DNA of 64,000 bases, taken from contig VAWN01000046.1 in the NCBI GenBank assembly GCA_005885555.1, forward strand, positions 1 to 64,000, read 5' to 3'. Each line of letters begins with the position of its first letter. Position 1 is the stretch's first letter. Positions 47,525 to 55,269 of this stretch are shown in pieces. The notes under the pieces were generated by a model. It was not told the DNA's origin and ran no database searches. It saw only the letters and a program-made list of their open reading frames with translations. Both the position numbers and the translations under genes were made by a program. This DNA comes from Actinomycetota bacterium (GTDB lineage: Bacteria > Actinomycetota > Actinomycetes > Mycobacteriales > Micromonosporaceae).

Positions 47525-47776
47525 TCAGTGCTCCTGGTGGTCGGGGCTCGGGTAGCTCTGCCGCACGATCTGCCGTACCCACGCCATGCGGGACACCGCG
47601 ATGTCGGGGTGGTCGCCGAACTCAGCGGCCACCCGGGCCGCGCAGCCGTCGGTGCCGAACCGCACGATCGTGTCGGTGATGGCCCGGTGCACCAGTGCCG
47701 CCGTCGGCGCGTCCGAGGGCTGAACGTGGGAGACGAACAGCGCCTCCACCAACAGATCGTCAATCGCGCCGACCAT
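47525..47776 (-). CDS. Small conserved actinobacterial protein (83 aa)
   Basis: Soluble 83-aa protein, MVGAIDDLLVEALFVSHVQPSDAPTAALVHRAITDTIVRFGTDGCAARVAAEFGDHPDIAVSRMAW... It is mainly alpha-helical with one conserved Cys in GTDGCAARVA. I recognise it as a widespread hypothetical of Micromonosporaceae-like genomes, with no assigned function. GAGGGGG lies about 7 nt before the ATG. It converges on the aldo/keto reductase. Confidence 0.75.
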   Translation of the reverse strand: MVGAIDDLLVEALFVSHVQPSDAPTAALVHRAITDTIVRFGTDGCAARVAAEFGDHPDIAVSRMAWVRQIVRQSYPSPDHQEH

Positions 47777-47979
47777 GGCCGGCCCCCCTCCACGCGGTAC
47801 CTCTGGCGTTGTGGTCCAGTTGACGTCTGTGCGGGTGCGGCCTGGGTTCCGGCCAGGTTGCGACCCGGTTGTCGGGGTACCCCTCGTGGAATCCATCGCA
47901 GCACCACTCCTCGGCGGGAACAACGACCCGCCTGGGAGTGTCGGCGCGCAATTGTGCCGGGAATCGGACTCCCGGTACG

Positions 47980-49698
47980 TCAGTGGGATTCCCGGGGCAC
48001 CGCGGCACCCCGGCAGCCGACCAGGAAGTCGAGATCCGCGCCCTTGTCGGCCTGCAGGACGTGGTCGAGGTACAGGCGCACCCAGCCGCCGTCGGGGACG
48101 GCCGCGACCGGCGCCGCGGCACCGCGCGTGGCCAGCTCCCGGTCGTCGACCTCCAGTCGCAGGCTGCGCGCCGCCACGTCGAGGCTGATCGGGTCGCCGT
48201 CGCGGACCAGCGCCAGCGGGCCGCCGACCGCCGACTCGGGCGCCACATGCAACACGACGGTGCCGTATGCGGTGCCGCTCATCCGCGCATCGCTGATCCG
48301 CACCATGTCGCGCACTCCGCGCTCCAGCAGGCGGCGGGGCAGCGGCAGGTTGCCGACCTCCGGCATGCCCGGGTACCCCTTCGGGCCGCAGCCGCGCAGC
48401 ACCAGTACCGATGACTCGTCGATGTCCTGCGCCGGATCGTCGAGACGGCGCAGGACCTCCTCGGGGCTGTCGAAAACCACCGCGCGCCCGCGGTGGCGCA
48501 GCAGCGCCGGCGACGCGGCGGCGGGCTTCACTATCGCCCCGTCGGGGCACAGGTTTCCGCGCAGCACGGCGATTCCGGCGGACGGCTGCAGCGGGTCGGC
48601 TGCGGGCCGGATCACCTCCGGATCCCCAGGGGGTACCGCGGCGAGCCCGTCCACGAGCGGCTTCCCGCTGACGGTGAGCGCGGCGGAGTCGAGCCGGTCG
48701 GCCATTTCCCGCAGTACCACGCGCAGCCCGCCGGCCCGGTGGAAGTCCTCCATCAGCAGCCGCCCGGCCGGTTGCAGGTCGACGAGCAACGGGACGTCGA
48801 TGTCGAAGTCGTCCAACGCCAGCGGTACCCCGACCCGGCCGGCGATGGCGAGCAGGTGCAGTACCGCGTTCGTCGAGCCACCGATCGCACCCAGCGCGAC
48901 GATCGCGTTGTGGAACGAGCCGCGGGACAGGATCCGGCTCGGCGTAAGGGATTCCTCGACCATCGCCACGATCCGGTTGCCGGCCAGGTGCGCCAGTTCC
49001 AGCAGCCGGCTGTCCGGCGCCGGTAGGCCGGCGTTGCCCGGCAGGGTCAGCCCGAGCGCCTCGGTGACGCAGGCGACGGTGGACGCGGTACCCATCGTGT
49101 TGCAGTGCCCGCGGCTACGGATCATCGCCGATTCGGCGCTCTGGAAGTCTTGCGCCGCAAGGGTTCCGGCGCGGACCTCTTCGGAAAGCCGCCACACGTC
49201 GGTGCCGCAGCCCAGCGCCATGCCGCGCCAGGTACCGGTCAGCATCGGCCCGCCCGCGACCACCAGTGCCGGCAGGTCGACCGAGCAGGCGCCCATCACC
49301 AACGCGGGGATCGTCTTGTCGCAGCCGCCGAGCAGCACCACGCCGTCCACCGGGTTGGCCCGGATCAGCTCCTCGGTCGCCATCGCGGTGAGGTTGCGGT
49401 ACAGCATCGCGGTGGGCCGCATCAGCGTCTCGCCCAGCGACGGCACCGGCATCTCCAGCGGTACCCCGCCGGCCTCCCACACGCCGCGCCTGACGTGTTC
49501 GGCAACCTCGCCGAGGTGACTGTTGCACGGCGTCCAGTCCGACCAGGTGGTGACGATCGCGATGTGCGGCCGGCCGTCGAAGGCGTGCGGCGGCAGGCCG
49601 CGTCGCATCCAGGCGCGGTGGATGAACCCGTCGCGGTCGGTCTTGGCGTACCAGGCGGCGCTGCGGTTGGAGGCGGCGCTGCGGTTCGGGGCGCTCAC
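47980..49698 (-). CDS. IlvD/Edd-family dehydratase, probably a sugar-acid dehydratase
   Basis: 572-aa Fe-S dehydratase. Cluster cysteines by motif: C58 in DWTPCNSHLGEV, C126 in LLGGCDKTIPAL, C199 in GHCNTMGTASTVA. The text PLEMPVPSLGETLMRPTAMLYRNL and GPMLTGTWRGMALGCGTDVW matches the L-arabinonate/sugar-acid dehydratase branch better than true IlvD. It likely removes water from an aldonic acid to give a 2-keto-3-deoxy acid. The N-terminus has a repeated SAAxNRSAA. The GTG start is fixed by TAGCGT 6 nt upstream. It is divergent from a VOC gene. Confidence 0.9.
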   Translation of the reverse strand: MSAPNRSAASNRSAAWYAKTDRDGFIHRAWMRRGLPPHAFDGRPHIAIVTTWSDWTPCNSHLGEVAEHVRRGVWEAGGVPLEMPVPSLGETLMRPTAMLYRNLTAMATEELIRANPVDGVVLLGGCDKTIPALVMGACSVDLPALVVAGGPMLTGTWRGMALGCGTDVWRLSEEVRAGTLAAQDFQSAESAMIRSRGHCNTMGTASTVACVTEALGLTLPGNAGLPAPDSRLLELAHLAGNRIVAMVEESLTPSRILSRGSFHNAIVALGAIGGSTNAVLHLLAIAGRVGVPLALDDFDIDVPLLVDLQPAGRLLMEDFHRAGGLRVVLREMADRLDSAALTVSGKPLVDGLAAVPPGDPEVIRPAADPLQPSAGIAVLRGNLCPDGAIVKPAAASPALLRHRGRAVVFDSPEEVLRRLDDPAQDIDESSVLVLRGCGPKGYPGMPEVGNLPLPRRLLERGVRDMVRISDARMSGTAYGTVVLHVAPESAVGGPLALVRDGDPISLDVAARSLRLEVDDRELATRGAAAPVAAVPDGGWVRLYLDHVLQADKGADLDFLVGCRGAAVPRESH

Positions 49699-49704
49699 TG
49701 TTTC

Positions 49705-49714
49705 ACGCTACAGT
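49705..49714. promoter_or_regulatory. Overlapping divergent leaderless -10 boxes
   Basis: Minus strand TAGCGT (49710-49705), 6 nt before GTG 49698; plus strand TACAGT (49709-49714), 6 nt before ATG 49721. The two hexamers share 2 bp, so both promoters cannot be occupied at once. Confidence 0.6.
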
Positions 49715-49720
49715 GCCGTG

Positions 49721-50110
49721 ATGGTGGACGTCGCATCGATGGTGCTGTTCGCGGCCGACCTGGAACGGACCGCTGATTTCTACCGGCTGCTGGGAATCGC
49801 GCTGGCACCTGAGCGGCACGCTTCCGATCCCGAGCATGATGACGGACCGGCGCATGCCGCGACCGAACTCGGCCCGGTCCATTTCGCCGTGTACGAAGGT
49901 CCCGCGGGCACCTCGCCCGGCTTCCGCACGGCGGGCAGCACCTTCGCCGGCTTCTATGTCGACTCGCTCGACGATGCCGTGGCGGCCGTCGCCGGCCTGG
50001 GTTCGCCGGTACTGGTCGCGCACGAGGTACGCCCCTGGGGTTGCCGGGCGATCGTGACCGACCCGGACGGCCGGGCGGTGGAAGTCAACCAGCGCAACCA
50101 TTGCGGGTGA
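49721..50110 (+). CDS. VOC family protein (glyoxalase/bleomycin-resistance-like)
   Basis: 129-aa single VOC module: MVDVASMVLFAADLERTADFYRLLGIALAPE at the start, LGPVHFAVYEGPAG in the middle and the C-terminal AIVTDPDGRAVEVNQ with a conserved Glu. It probably dimerises to form a metal or ligand site. Cytoplasmic. It is followed after 3 bp by an alcohol dehydrogenase, so likely co-transcribed. Function unknown. Confidence 0.88.
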   Translation: MVDVASMVLFAADLERTADFYRLLGIALAPERHASDPEHDDGPAHAATELGPVHFAVYEGPAGTSPGFRTAGSTFAGFYVDSLDDAVAAVAGLGSPVLVAHEVRPWGCRAIVTDPDGRAVEVNQRNHCG

Positions 50111-50113
50111 GGC

Positions 50114-51151
50114 GTGCGCGCTGTCGTCTTCGATGACTTCGGTGTGGTACCGGAGGTGCGCGAGGTACCCGATCCGACTCCTCCGCCGGGCGGTGCGGTG
50201 ATCGAGGTACTCGCCACCGGTCTGTGCCGCAGCGACTGGCACGGCTGGAAGGGCCACGACCCCGACGTCCGGCCGCCGCACGTACCCGGCCACGAGTTCG
50301 CCGGTACCGTTGCCGCGGTTGGTGACGGGGTGGTCCGGTGGCGCGCCGGTGACCGGGTGACCGCGCCGTTCGTGTGCGCCTGCGGCAGTTGCGCGAGTTG
50401 CCTCGCCGGCGACCATCAGGTGTGCGAGCGGCAGACCCAACCCGGGTTCACCCACTGGGGTTCGTTCGCGCGGTACGTGGCGGTGCGCCACGCCGACGTG
50501 AACCTGGTCCGGTTGCCCGACGCGTTGGGGTATCCCGGCGCGGCCGCGCTCGGCTGCCGCTTCGCCACGGCGTTCCGGGCCGTGGTGGCACAGGGCCGGG
50601 TGGCCGCCGGGGAATGGCTCGCGGTACACGGCTGTGGCGGGGTGGGGCTGTCCGCCGTGATGATCGGGGCGGCCTGCGGCGCCCGGGTGGTGGCGCTCGA
50701 CGTGGCCGAGGCCGCGCTGGAGTCGGCCCGCCGCTTCGGCGCGGCCGTATGCATTTCCGCGGTACCGGATCCGGCTGCCGCGGTACGGGAGGCGACCGGC
50801 GGCGGCGCACACGTGTCGATCGACGCGCTGGGCAGCCCGCAGACGTGCGTCGCATCCGTGTCGTGCCTGCGCCGCCGGGGCCGGCACGTGCAGGTCGGCC
50901 TGATGCCGCCCGCGGCCGGGCAGCCGGTGCTGCCGCTGGACCGGGTCATCGGGTACGAGCTGGAACTGCGCGGCAGTCACGGCATGCCGGCCCACGCATA
51001 CCCGCAGATGCTGCGCCTGGTCGCCGCCGGGGCACTGCGGCCGGATCTCCTTGTGGCGCAGACGATCGGCCTCGACGCGGTACCGGCGGCGCTGGCTTCG
51101 ATGGACCGCCCCGGCCCGGGCGGCATCACGCTCATCGACCCGCGCGGATAG
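50114..51151 (+). CDS. Zinc-dependent alcohol dehydrogenase (MDR family)
   Basis: 345 aa. Catalytic zinc ligands Cys in TGLCRSDWHGW and His-Glu in VPGHEFAGTV; structural zinc site CACGSCASCLAGDHQVC with four Cys; nucleotide-binding motif GCGGVGLSAVMIG followed by VVALDVAE (Asp at the end of beta-2 suggests NAD). GTG 50114 lies 3 bp after the VOC gene. Together with the divergent sugar-acid dehydratase it could be part of a sugar or polyol catabolic set; substrate not defined. Confidence 0.93.
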   Translation: MRAVVFDDFGVVPEVREVPDPTPPPGGAVIEVLATGLCRSDWHGWKGHDPDVRPPHVPGHEFAGTVAAVGDGVVRWRAGDRVTAPFVCACGSCASCLAGDHQVCERQTQPGFTHWGSFARYVAVRHADVNLVRLPDALGYPGAAALGCRFATAFRAVVAQGRVAAGEWLAVHGCGGVGLSAVMIGAACGARVVALDVAEAALESARRFGAAVCISAVPDPAAAVREATGGGAHVSIDALGSPQTCVASVSCLRRRGRHVQVGLMPPAAGQPVLPLDRVIGYELELRGSHGMPAHAYPQMLRLVAAGALRPDLLVAQTIGLDAVPAALASMDRPGPGGITLIDPRG

Positions 51152-51154
51152 CGC

Positions 51155-51188
51155 GTCGGCCCGGACCCCGCACCGGGTCCGGGCCGAC
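51155..51188. terminator. Bidirectional terminator hairpin
   Basis: Perfect 14-bp stem (GTCGGCCCGGACCC at 51155-51168 with 51175-51188) and 6-nt loop, between the convergent alcohol dehydrogenase and chitosanase genes. Confidence 0.75.
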
Positions 51189-51203
51189 TGTCCACACCAG
51201 GGA

Positions 51204-51896
51204 TCAGCTGTTCACCCAGGCGGTTGCCGCCGAGGATCCCTTCGACGTGATGGCGCTGTTGCTCTCCACCGGGCTCGGCTTCGCGTTCGGGAACACGATG
51301 TACGTCACCGGTCCGTCGGTGCCGCCGTTGCTCGGGTCGGGGTTGACACCGAGGTCGCGGTTGGTCGCGTAGGACGCCTCACCGATGATGTTGCTCGGGC
51401 CTTCGTCGGCGAACACCGCATACACCATCCTGTTCTTGAAGATGATGGCCGCGGTCGTACCGGGTCTGATGCCGGCTTTCGTGTAGCTGAACCTGCTGCT
51501 GGGCAACGGGATCACGAAGTAGTGCGTGAGGTCGGCCTGGAACGGCCGGCCCTTCGAGGTCTCGAACGAGGTCTGGTTCTGGAAGCAGCAGTCGGTCTTC
51601 TCGTTGCACTTCGAGGTCCGGACGCCGTCGCAGTCCACGTCCATGTCGGCCGTCCACACGAAGGCCGAGCCGGCCTTGCAGATCGAGACGGTCGCCCTGC
51701 TGGCGTCGTCGTCGGTCTTGAAGTTGCCCTTCGAGACCTTGGTGCAACCCTTCGCGATGCGAGCCTTCAGCTGGGCGATGGTGGGGCCGGCCGCTGGCTG
51801 GACGCCGGTCGTCGTGGCAGCCATCGCCGCCGGCACGGTGATCGATGCGACCACCAGACCGGCCACGAGGATGGCGATCCTGAGTTTCCGTCGCAC
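51204..51896 (-). CDS. Secreted GH75 chitosanase
   Basis: 230 aa with a Sec signal peptide (MRRKLRIAILVAGLVVASITVPAAMA, cleavage near AMA-ATT). The mature part matches the fungal-type chitosanase family GH75: AFVWTADMDVDCDGVRTSKCN with the catalytic Asp/Glu region, TSFETSKGRPFQADLTHYFVIPLPSSRFSY and AVFADEGPSNIIGEAS. It has several Cys for disulfides. It hydrolyses chitosan outside the cell. GGAGG lies 7 nt before GTG 51896. It is divergent from a GH18 chitinase, sharing a 199-bp AT-richer regulatory region. Confidence 0.9.
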   Translation of the reverse strand: MRRKLRIAILVAGLVVASITVPAAMAATTTGVQPAAGPTIAQLKARIAKGCTKVSKGNFKTDDDASRATVSICKAGSAFVWTADMDVDCDGVRTSKCNEKTDCCFQNQTSFETSKGRPFQADLTHYFVIPLPSSRFSYTKAGIRPGTTAAIIFKNRMVYAVFADEGPSNIIGEASYATNRDLGVNPDPSNGGTDGPVTYIVFPNAKPSPVESNSAITSKGSSAATAWVNS

Positions 51897-52095
51897 GGGG
51901 GTACCTCCGCGGGGGGATCGGATGGTAATTGTTAGAACGGTTGCCTATCAGTTTGACTAATCTATTGGTCTCGATGCTCGACGTCAACAGTGCCTTCCGC
52001 CTATCGAGGAACTACTATCAGGAAGCCTTCCTATTTGCGCCCGGTGCGGGGCAGAATGCCAGGTGATGGCGACTGTCCCAGAGAGGGGGATCTAT
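51897..52095. promoter_or_regulatory. Shared regulatory region of the chitosanase and chitinase genes
   Basis: Noticeably AT-richer than its surroundings (51925-52035). It contains a perfect inverted repeat AGGAAG-C-CTTCCT (52020-52032), a possible operator, and CTATCA sequences near 51945 and 52015. No clear DasR-type site is visible. Confidence 0.5.
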
Positions 52096-53100
52096 ATGAG
52101 AATGCGTCCGGTTCTGGTCGCAGGCGCAACGGTCATGGTGGTGGCCGCGATGGTGGCGGGTGGGGTGACCATCAGCCAGGCGGCCACCGGTACGGCGTCG
52201 AGCGCGGTGGTCGCGGCCGCCGCGGTACCGCTGGGCGGCGCGCCGTACATCTTCCCGGCGACAAGCAACAGCCCGAACCCGATCACCGCGATGAAGACGA
52301 CCGGGGTCCGGGCCTACACGCTGGCGTTCATCCTCGCCAAGGGCGGCTGCAACCCGGCCTGGGACGGCTCGGGTTCGCTCACCGGTTCGGCGATCGTCAA
52401 CCGGGTCAACGCGATCCGCAACGCCGGCGGTGACGTGGTCGTCTCGTTCGGCGGTGCGGCGGGTACCAAGCTCGGCAACTCCTGCGGTAGCGCTGCCGCC
52501 CTCGCCGGCGCGTACCAGAAGGTGATCAACGCATACAAGCTGCGCGCCATCGACATCGACCTGGAGGCCGGTGAGGTGTCCCAGGGCGCCAAGGTCATCC
52601 AGGCGCTGAAGATTGTCAAGCAGAAGAACCCGTCGGTCCGGACCATCATGACGGTCGGTGTGGGCACCGGTGGCCTCGAAGGCGGCGAGGCGAAGCTGCC
52701 CGGGCTCGACGCGGCTGCCGGTTCGCCGGTCGACGTGTGGACCATCATGCCGTTCGACTTCGGCGGCCAGAGCGGCGCCAACATGGGTACCCTGACGGTC
52801 TCGATCACCAAGAAGGTGCACGCACAGTTGAAGGCCGCGCACAAGAACCTCACCGACGCGCAGGTCTGGGCCAAGCAGGGCATCTCCTCGATGAACGGCA
52901 AGACCGACGCGAACGAGACGGTCACCGTGAAGAACTTCCAGACGATGCTCACGTTCATCCAGCAGAACCACATGGCGCGGTTCACCTTCTGGACAATCAA
53001 CCGCGACCGCGGAAACTGCGGCGGCAGTTCGGACACGTGCAGCGGTATCTCGCAGAACCCGCTCGACTTCACCAAGGTGGTCGGTCAGTTCAAAGGCTGA
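52096..53100 (+). CDS. Secreted GH18 chitinase
   Basis: 334 aa from ATG 52096 (AGAGGGGGA 6 nt upstream). Signal peptide MRMRPVLVAGATVMVVAAMVAGGVTISQA. GH18 barrel: YTLAFILAKGGCNPAWDGSGSL, the substrate strand GGDVVVSFGGAAGT, catalytic D-x-D-x-E in RAIDIDLEAG (D153, D155, E157), and MPFDFGG for the later conserved Asp. There is no separate chitin-binding domain. It cleaves chitin extracellularly. The divergent GH75 chitosanase suggests joint use of fungal or arthropod wall polymers. Confidence 0.93.
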   Translation: MRMRPVLVAGATVMVVAAMVAGGVTISQAATGTASSAVVAAAAVPLGGAPYIFPATSNSPNPITAMKTTGVRAYTLAFILAKGGCNPAWDGSGSLTGSAIVNRVNAIRNAGGDVVVSFGGAAGTKLGNSCGSAAALAGAYQKVINAYKLRAIDIDLEAGEVSQGAKVIQALKIVKQKNPSVRTIMTVGVGTGGLEGGEAKLPGLDAAAGSPVDVWTIMPFDFGGQSGANMGTLTVSITKKVHAQLKAAHKNLTDAQVWAKQGISSMNGKTDANETVTVKNFQTMLTFIQQNHMARFTFWTINRDRGNCGGSSDTCSGISQNPLDFTKVVGQFKG

Positions 53101-53114
53101 CACGACGCCCACGC

Positions 53115-53150
53115 GAAGCGGCCCGGCGACTGCCGGGCCGCTTCTTCTGT
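53115..53150 (+). terminator. Terminator after the chitinase gene
   Basis: Perfect 13-bp stem GAAGCGGCCCGGC (53115-53127) with 53132-53144, GACT loop, followed by TTCTGT. Confidence 0.8.
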
Positions 53151-53314
53151 CCGATGCGTGTGGTGACTCCACAATGGAACACGCTGTGTTTGTGGTGCCC
53201 TGACGTGGAGTATTTGTATGCTGCCATGAGCAGGCGATTACTTGGCGTCGTGTGATCGCGGCGAGTAGGTTGACCTCACCCTCCCATGTCCCGCCCACGA
53301 ATGAAGGCAACATC

Positions 53315-53869
53315 ATGAGCTCGTACACCATTACGATCACGCCGGACGACACCACACGCGCGAGTACCACACTGCGTATCGATGTTTCCGACAATGCGGC
53401 CCGGATCACCGAACTGTTGGTGCGTGCCGGCGCGGCCGCCGGACTGTCAGCGCAACAGCTTCCCGCGGTCGATCTCGACCTGTTGCTCCGCGCGGTCAAT
53501 CCCGCCACGCCGACGCCGATCCCCGCCACGGTTGCCGACGACGAGACGACTGTCACCGCCGGGCCGGCACGGCGGGTACGCGGTGGCCGCAGCGCCGCCT
53601 CCCGGAGCCGCCGCGCGACGGCGAAGCAGGCCGAGCCGAAGGCCGCGACCAAGCGCGGTGCGGCCAAGACCGGCCGGGCGGCGAAGGCCGCAGTACGGGC
53701 CACGTCCGGTGGCGAGCGGGCCTACCGCCGCGCGCCCGACGATCTGGTCCAGGTGTTCGGTGAGGTCGGTGGAGTCACCGCCGTCGCCCGGCACTACGGC
53801 GTTCCGCGGTACACCGCGCAGAGCTGGATCCGCCGGCTGCGCAACGAGGGCCTGCTACCCGCGCGCTGA
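53315..53869 (+). CDS. Putative DNA-binding protein with basic linker and C-terminal HTH
   Basis: 184 aa from ATG 53315 (GAAGG upstream). Three parts: an N-terminal beta/alpha domain (SSYTITITPDDTTRASTTLRIDVSDNAARITELLVRAGAAAG); an Ala/Lys/Arg-rich, histone-H1-like linker of about 50 residues (RSAASRSRRATAKQAEPKAA...KTGRAAKAAV); and a C-terminal helix-turn-helix (DDLVQVFGEVGGVTAVARHYGVPRYTAQSWIRRLRNEG). The layout suggests a nucleoid-associated or regulatory DNA-binding protein. I cannot name a family. It stands alone with a hairpin after the stop. Confidence 0.75.
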   Translation: MSSYTITITPDDTTRASTTLRIDVSDNAARITELLVRAGAAAGLSAQQLPAVDLDLLLRAVNPATPTPIPATVADDETTVTAGPARRVRGGRSAASRSRRATAKQAEPKAATKRGAAKTGRAAKAAVRATSGGERAYRRAPDDLVQVFGEVGGVTAVARHYGVPRYTAQSWIRRLRNEGLLPAR

Positions 53870-53877
53870 CCCCGCAC

Positions 53878-53913
53878 ACACCGGCCAGAGAGCATGCGCT
53901 TCCTGGCCGGTGT
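53878..53913. terminator. Hairpin between the HTH and MOSC genes
   Basis: 11-bp perfect stem (ACACCGGCCAG, 53878-53888, with 53903-53913), 14-nt loop, no T-run. It lies between convergent genes. Confidence 0.55.
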
Positions 53914-53955
53914 CTGCGGCAACGCAACACTGCGGTGCGTACCGACGACGCGGTG

Positions 53956-54612
53956 CTACTGCGGGCGCTCGCCGGAACGCCGCAGCGCTGACTGGCGCAG
54001 CTTGTCCGGCAGCGGCTCGGCGGCGAACAGCCGGGGCAGCAGTTCCGGTGCGAGGGTCAGCGCGCGGAACGTCACGCCGATGGTGACATCGTGTCCCGGC
54101 CGGTGTACCACGGTGACCGGATCGCCCGCCTGGATCTCACCCGGTACCACGACGCGAAGGTACGCACCGGGTGTCGCCTTTGCGGTGAAGCGTTTGACCC
54201 AGCCCTGCTCGGCCATCCAGGCCTGGAATGTCTTGCACGGGATGCGCGGGTAGGTGACTTCCAGCTCCACGGTGTCACCGATGCGCCACCGTTCACCCAG
54301 CAGCGCACCGGTCACGTCGAGCCCGGCGGTGGTGAGGTTCTCGCCGAAGGTGCCCTCCCGCAACGGCCGGCCGAGTTCGGCGGCCCAGGCGTCGAGGTCC
54401 TCCCGGGCGTACGCGTACACCGCCTGGTCCGGTCCGCCGTGGTGGACGTCGCTGCCGATGGTGTCACCGCCGAGCCCGCTGTTGCCTTTCGCGTTCGGCG
54501 CGGACACCAGTACCGGTGCGACCGTCGGGTGCTTGTCGATTCCGGTGAGTTCCCGCGATCGGCTCGCGTCTGGACGCGGTACCGCGAGGTTGACGGAGAG
54601 GAGTCGGCCCAC
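53956..54612 (-). CDS. MOSC domain protein (YiiM-like)
   Basis: 218 aa, cytoplasmic. The MOSC fold carries molybdenum-cofactor sulfurase C-terminal-type chemistry. Motifs: GLGGDTIGSDVHHGGPDQAVYAYAREDLDAWA, GTFGENLTTAGLDVTGALLGERWRIG, and VTYPRIPCKTFQAWM with the conserved Cys. YiiM-type proteins reduce N-hydroxylated compounds with Moco; that activity here is inference. GTG 54612 lies 9 bp after the TetR gene stop, so the two are probably co-transcribed. Confidence 0.9.
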   Translation of the reverse strand: MGRLLSVNLAVPRPDASRSRELTGIDKHPTVAPVLVSAPNAKGNSGLGGDTIGSDVHHGGPDQAVYAYAREDLDAWAAELGRPLREGTFGENLTTAGLDVTGALLGERWRIGDTVELEVTYPRIPCKTFQAWMAEQGWVKRFTAKATPGAYLRVVVPGEIQAGDPVTVVHRPGHDVTIGVTFRALTLAPELLPRLFAAEPLPDKLRQSALRRSGERPQ

Positions 54613-54621
54613 GGCGGCAGC

Positions 54622-55188
54622 CTATGCGGGAGCGCCGAAGCCGGCGAGAGTAATACCGAGCACCGGACCGCGCGCGCGATCGTCGGGCCAGCCGTGCCGG
54701 TTGCGCAGATGCACGTATCCCCAACACACCGTGTTGAAGACTGCGTCGGCCAGATCCGGTGCCGGAGTGTCCGGAAGCTGAAGTGTCTTGTCCGCCGCGC
54801 CGGCGCGCAGTGCCGCGGTGAACGGATCCAGGAAGCTGAACGCCTGCCCGGTGATGTCGCGGACCCGGTCGGCGGCCTGGTGGAATACGGCGTCGTTGAC
54901 GGTCAGCAGGTGCAGGTGCCGGTCGGCCACGTCGCACAGCGCGTGCAGCGCGGTGCGCAGCCGGTCGGCACCGGTGCCGGAGTCGGCCAGCACCGACCAC
55001 ATCGCGTCGCGGTAGTCCCGGGTCAGCCGGGACAGCAGGCCGTCGATGAGGCTGTCCTGGGTGACTCCCTGGCGCCACAGGGTGACCCGTGAGCGGCCGG
55101 CCCGTTCGGCGACCCGCTCCAGGGTCAGTCCGCCGACCCCGTGCTCGGCCAGGATCACCACGACGGCGTCGAGCAGTCGGTCGTCCAT
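54622..55188 (-). CDS. TetR/AcrR family transcriptional regulator
   Basis: 188 aa from ATG 55188. N-terminal HTH: RLLDAVVVILAEHGVGGLTLERVAERAGRSRVTLWRQGVTQDSLIDGLLSRL, canonical except for a Gln where an aromatic is usual (W-R-Q-G). A helical ligand/dimer domain follows. The start is fixed by TAGGAT 7 nt upstream. It is divergent from a DinB-like gene, with a perfect palindrome between them, and in line with the MOSC gene, suggesting it controls both. Confidence 0.92.
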   Translation of the reverse strand: MDDRLLDAVVVILAEHGVGGLTLERVAERAGRSRVTLWRQGVTQDSLIDGLLSRLTRDYRDAMWSVLADSGTGADRLRTALHALCDVADRHLHLLTVNDAVFHQAADRVRDITGQAFSFLDPFTAALRAGAADKTLQLPDTPAPDLADAVFNTVCWGYVHLRNRHGWPDDRARGPVLGITLAGFGAPA

Positions 55189-55195
55189 GCGACAG

Positions 55196-55201
55196 ATCCT
55201 A
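55196..55201 (-). promoter_or_regulatory. Leaderless -10 box of the tetR gene
   Basis: TAGGAT on the minus strand, 7 nt before ATG 55188. Confidence 0.6.
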
Positions 55202-55218
55202 TCAGCGGCGTTGCGTTC

Positions 55219-55238
55219 GTGAAACATCAGTGTTTCAC
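55219..55238. promoter_or_regulatory. Probable TetR operator
   Basis: Perfect palindrome GTGAAACA-TCAG-TGTTTCAC between the divergent tetR and DinB-like genes. Its AT-rich core stands out in this region. Confidence 0.7.
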
Positions 55239-55269
55239 TGAGGGGGCGTACCGATCGAAGGAGGCGGAG

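Noticed and set aside
51940-51980. Possible DasR or chitinase direct-repeat site (GGTCT near 51970)
   Set aside because: Only a half-site is visible; neither the full DasR palindrome nor paired 12-bp repeats are present.
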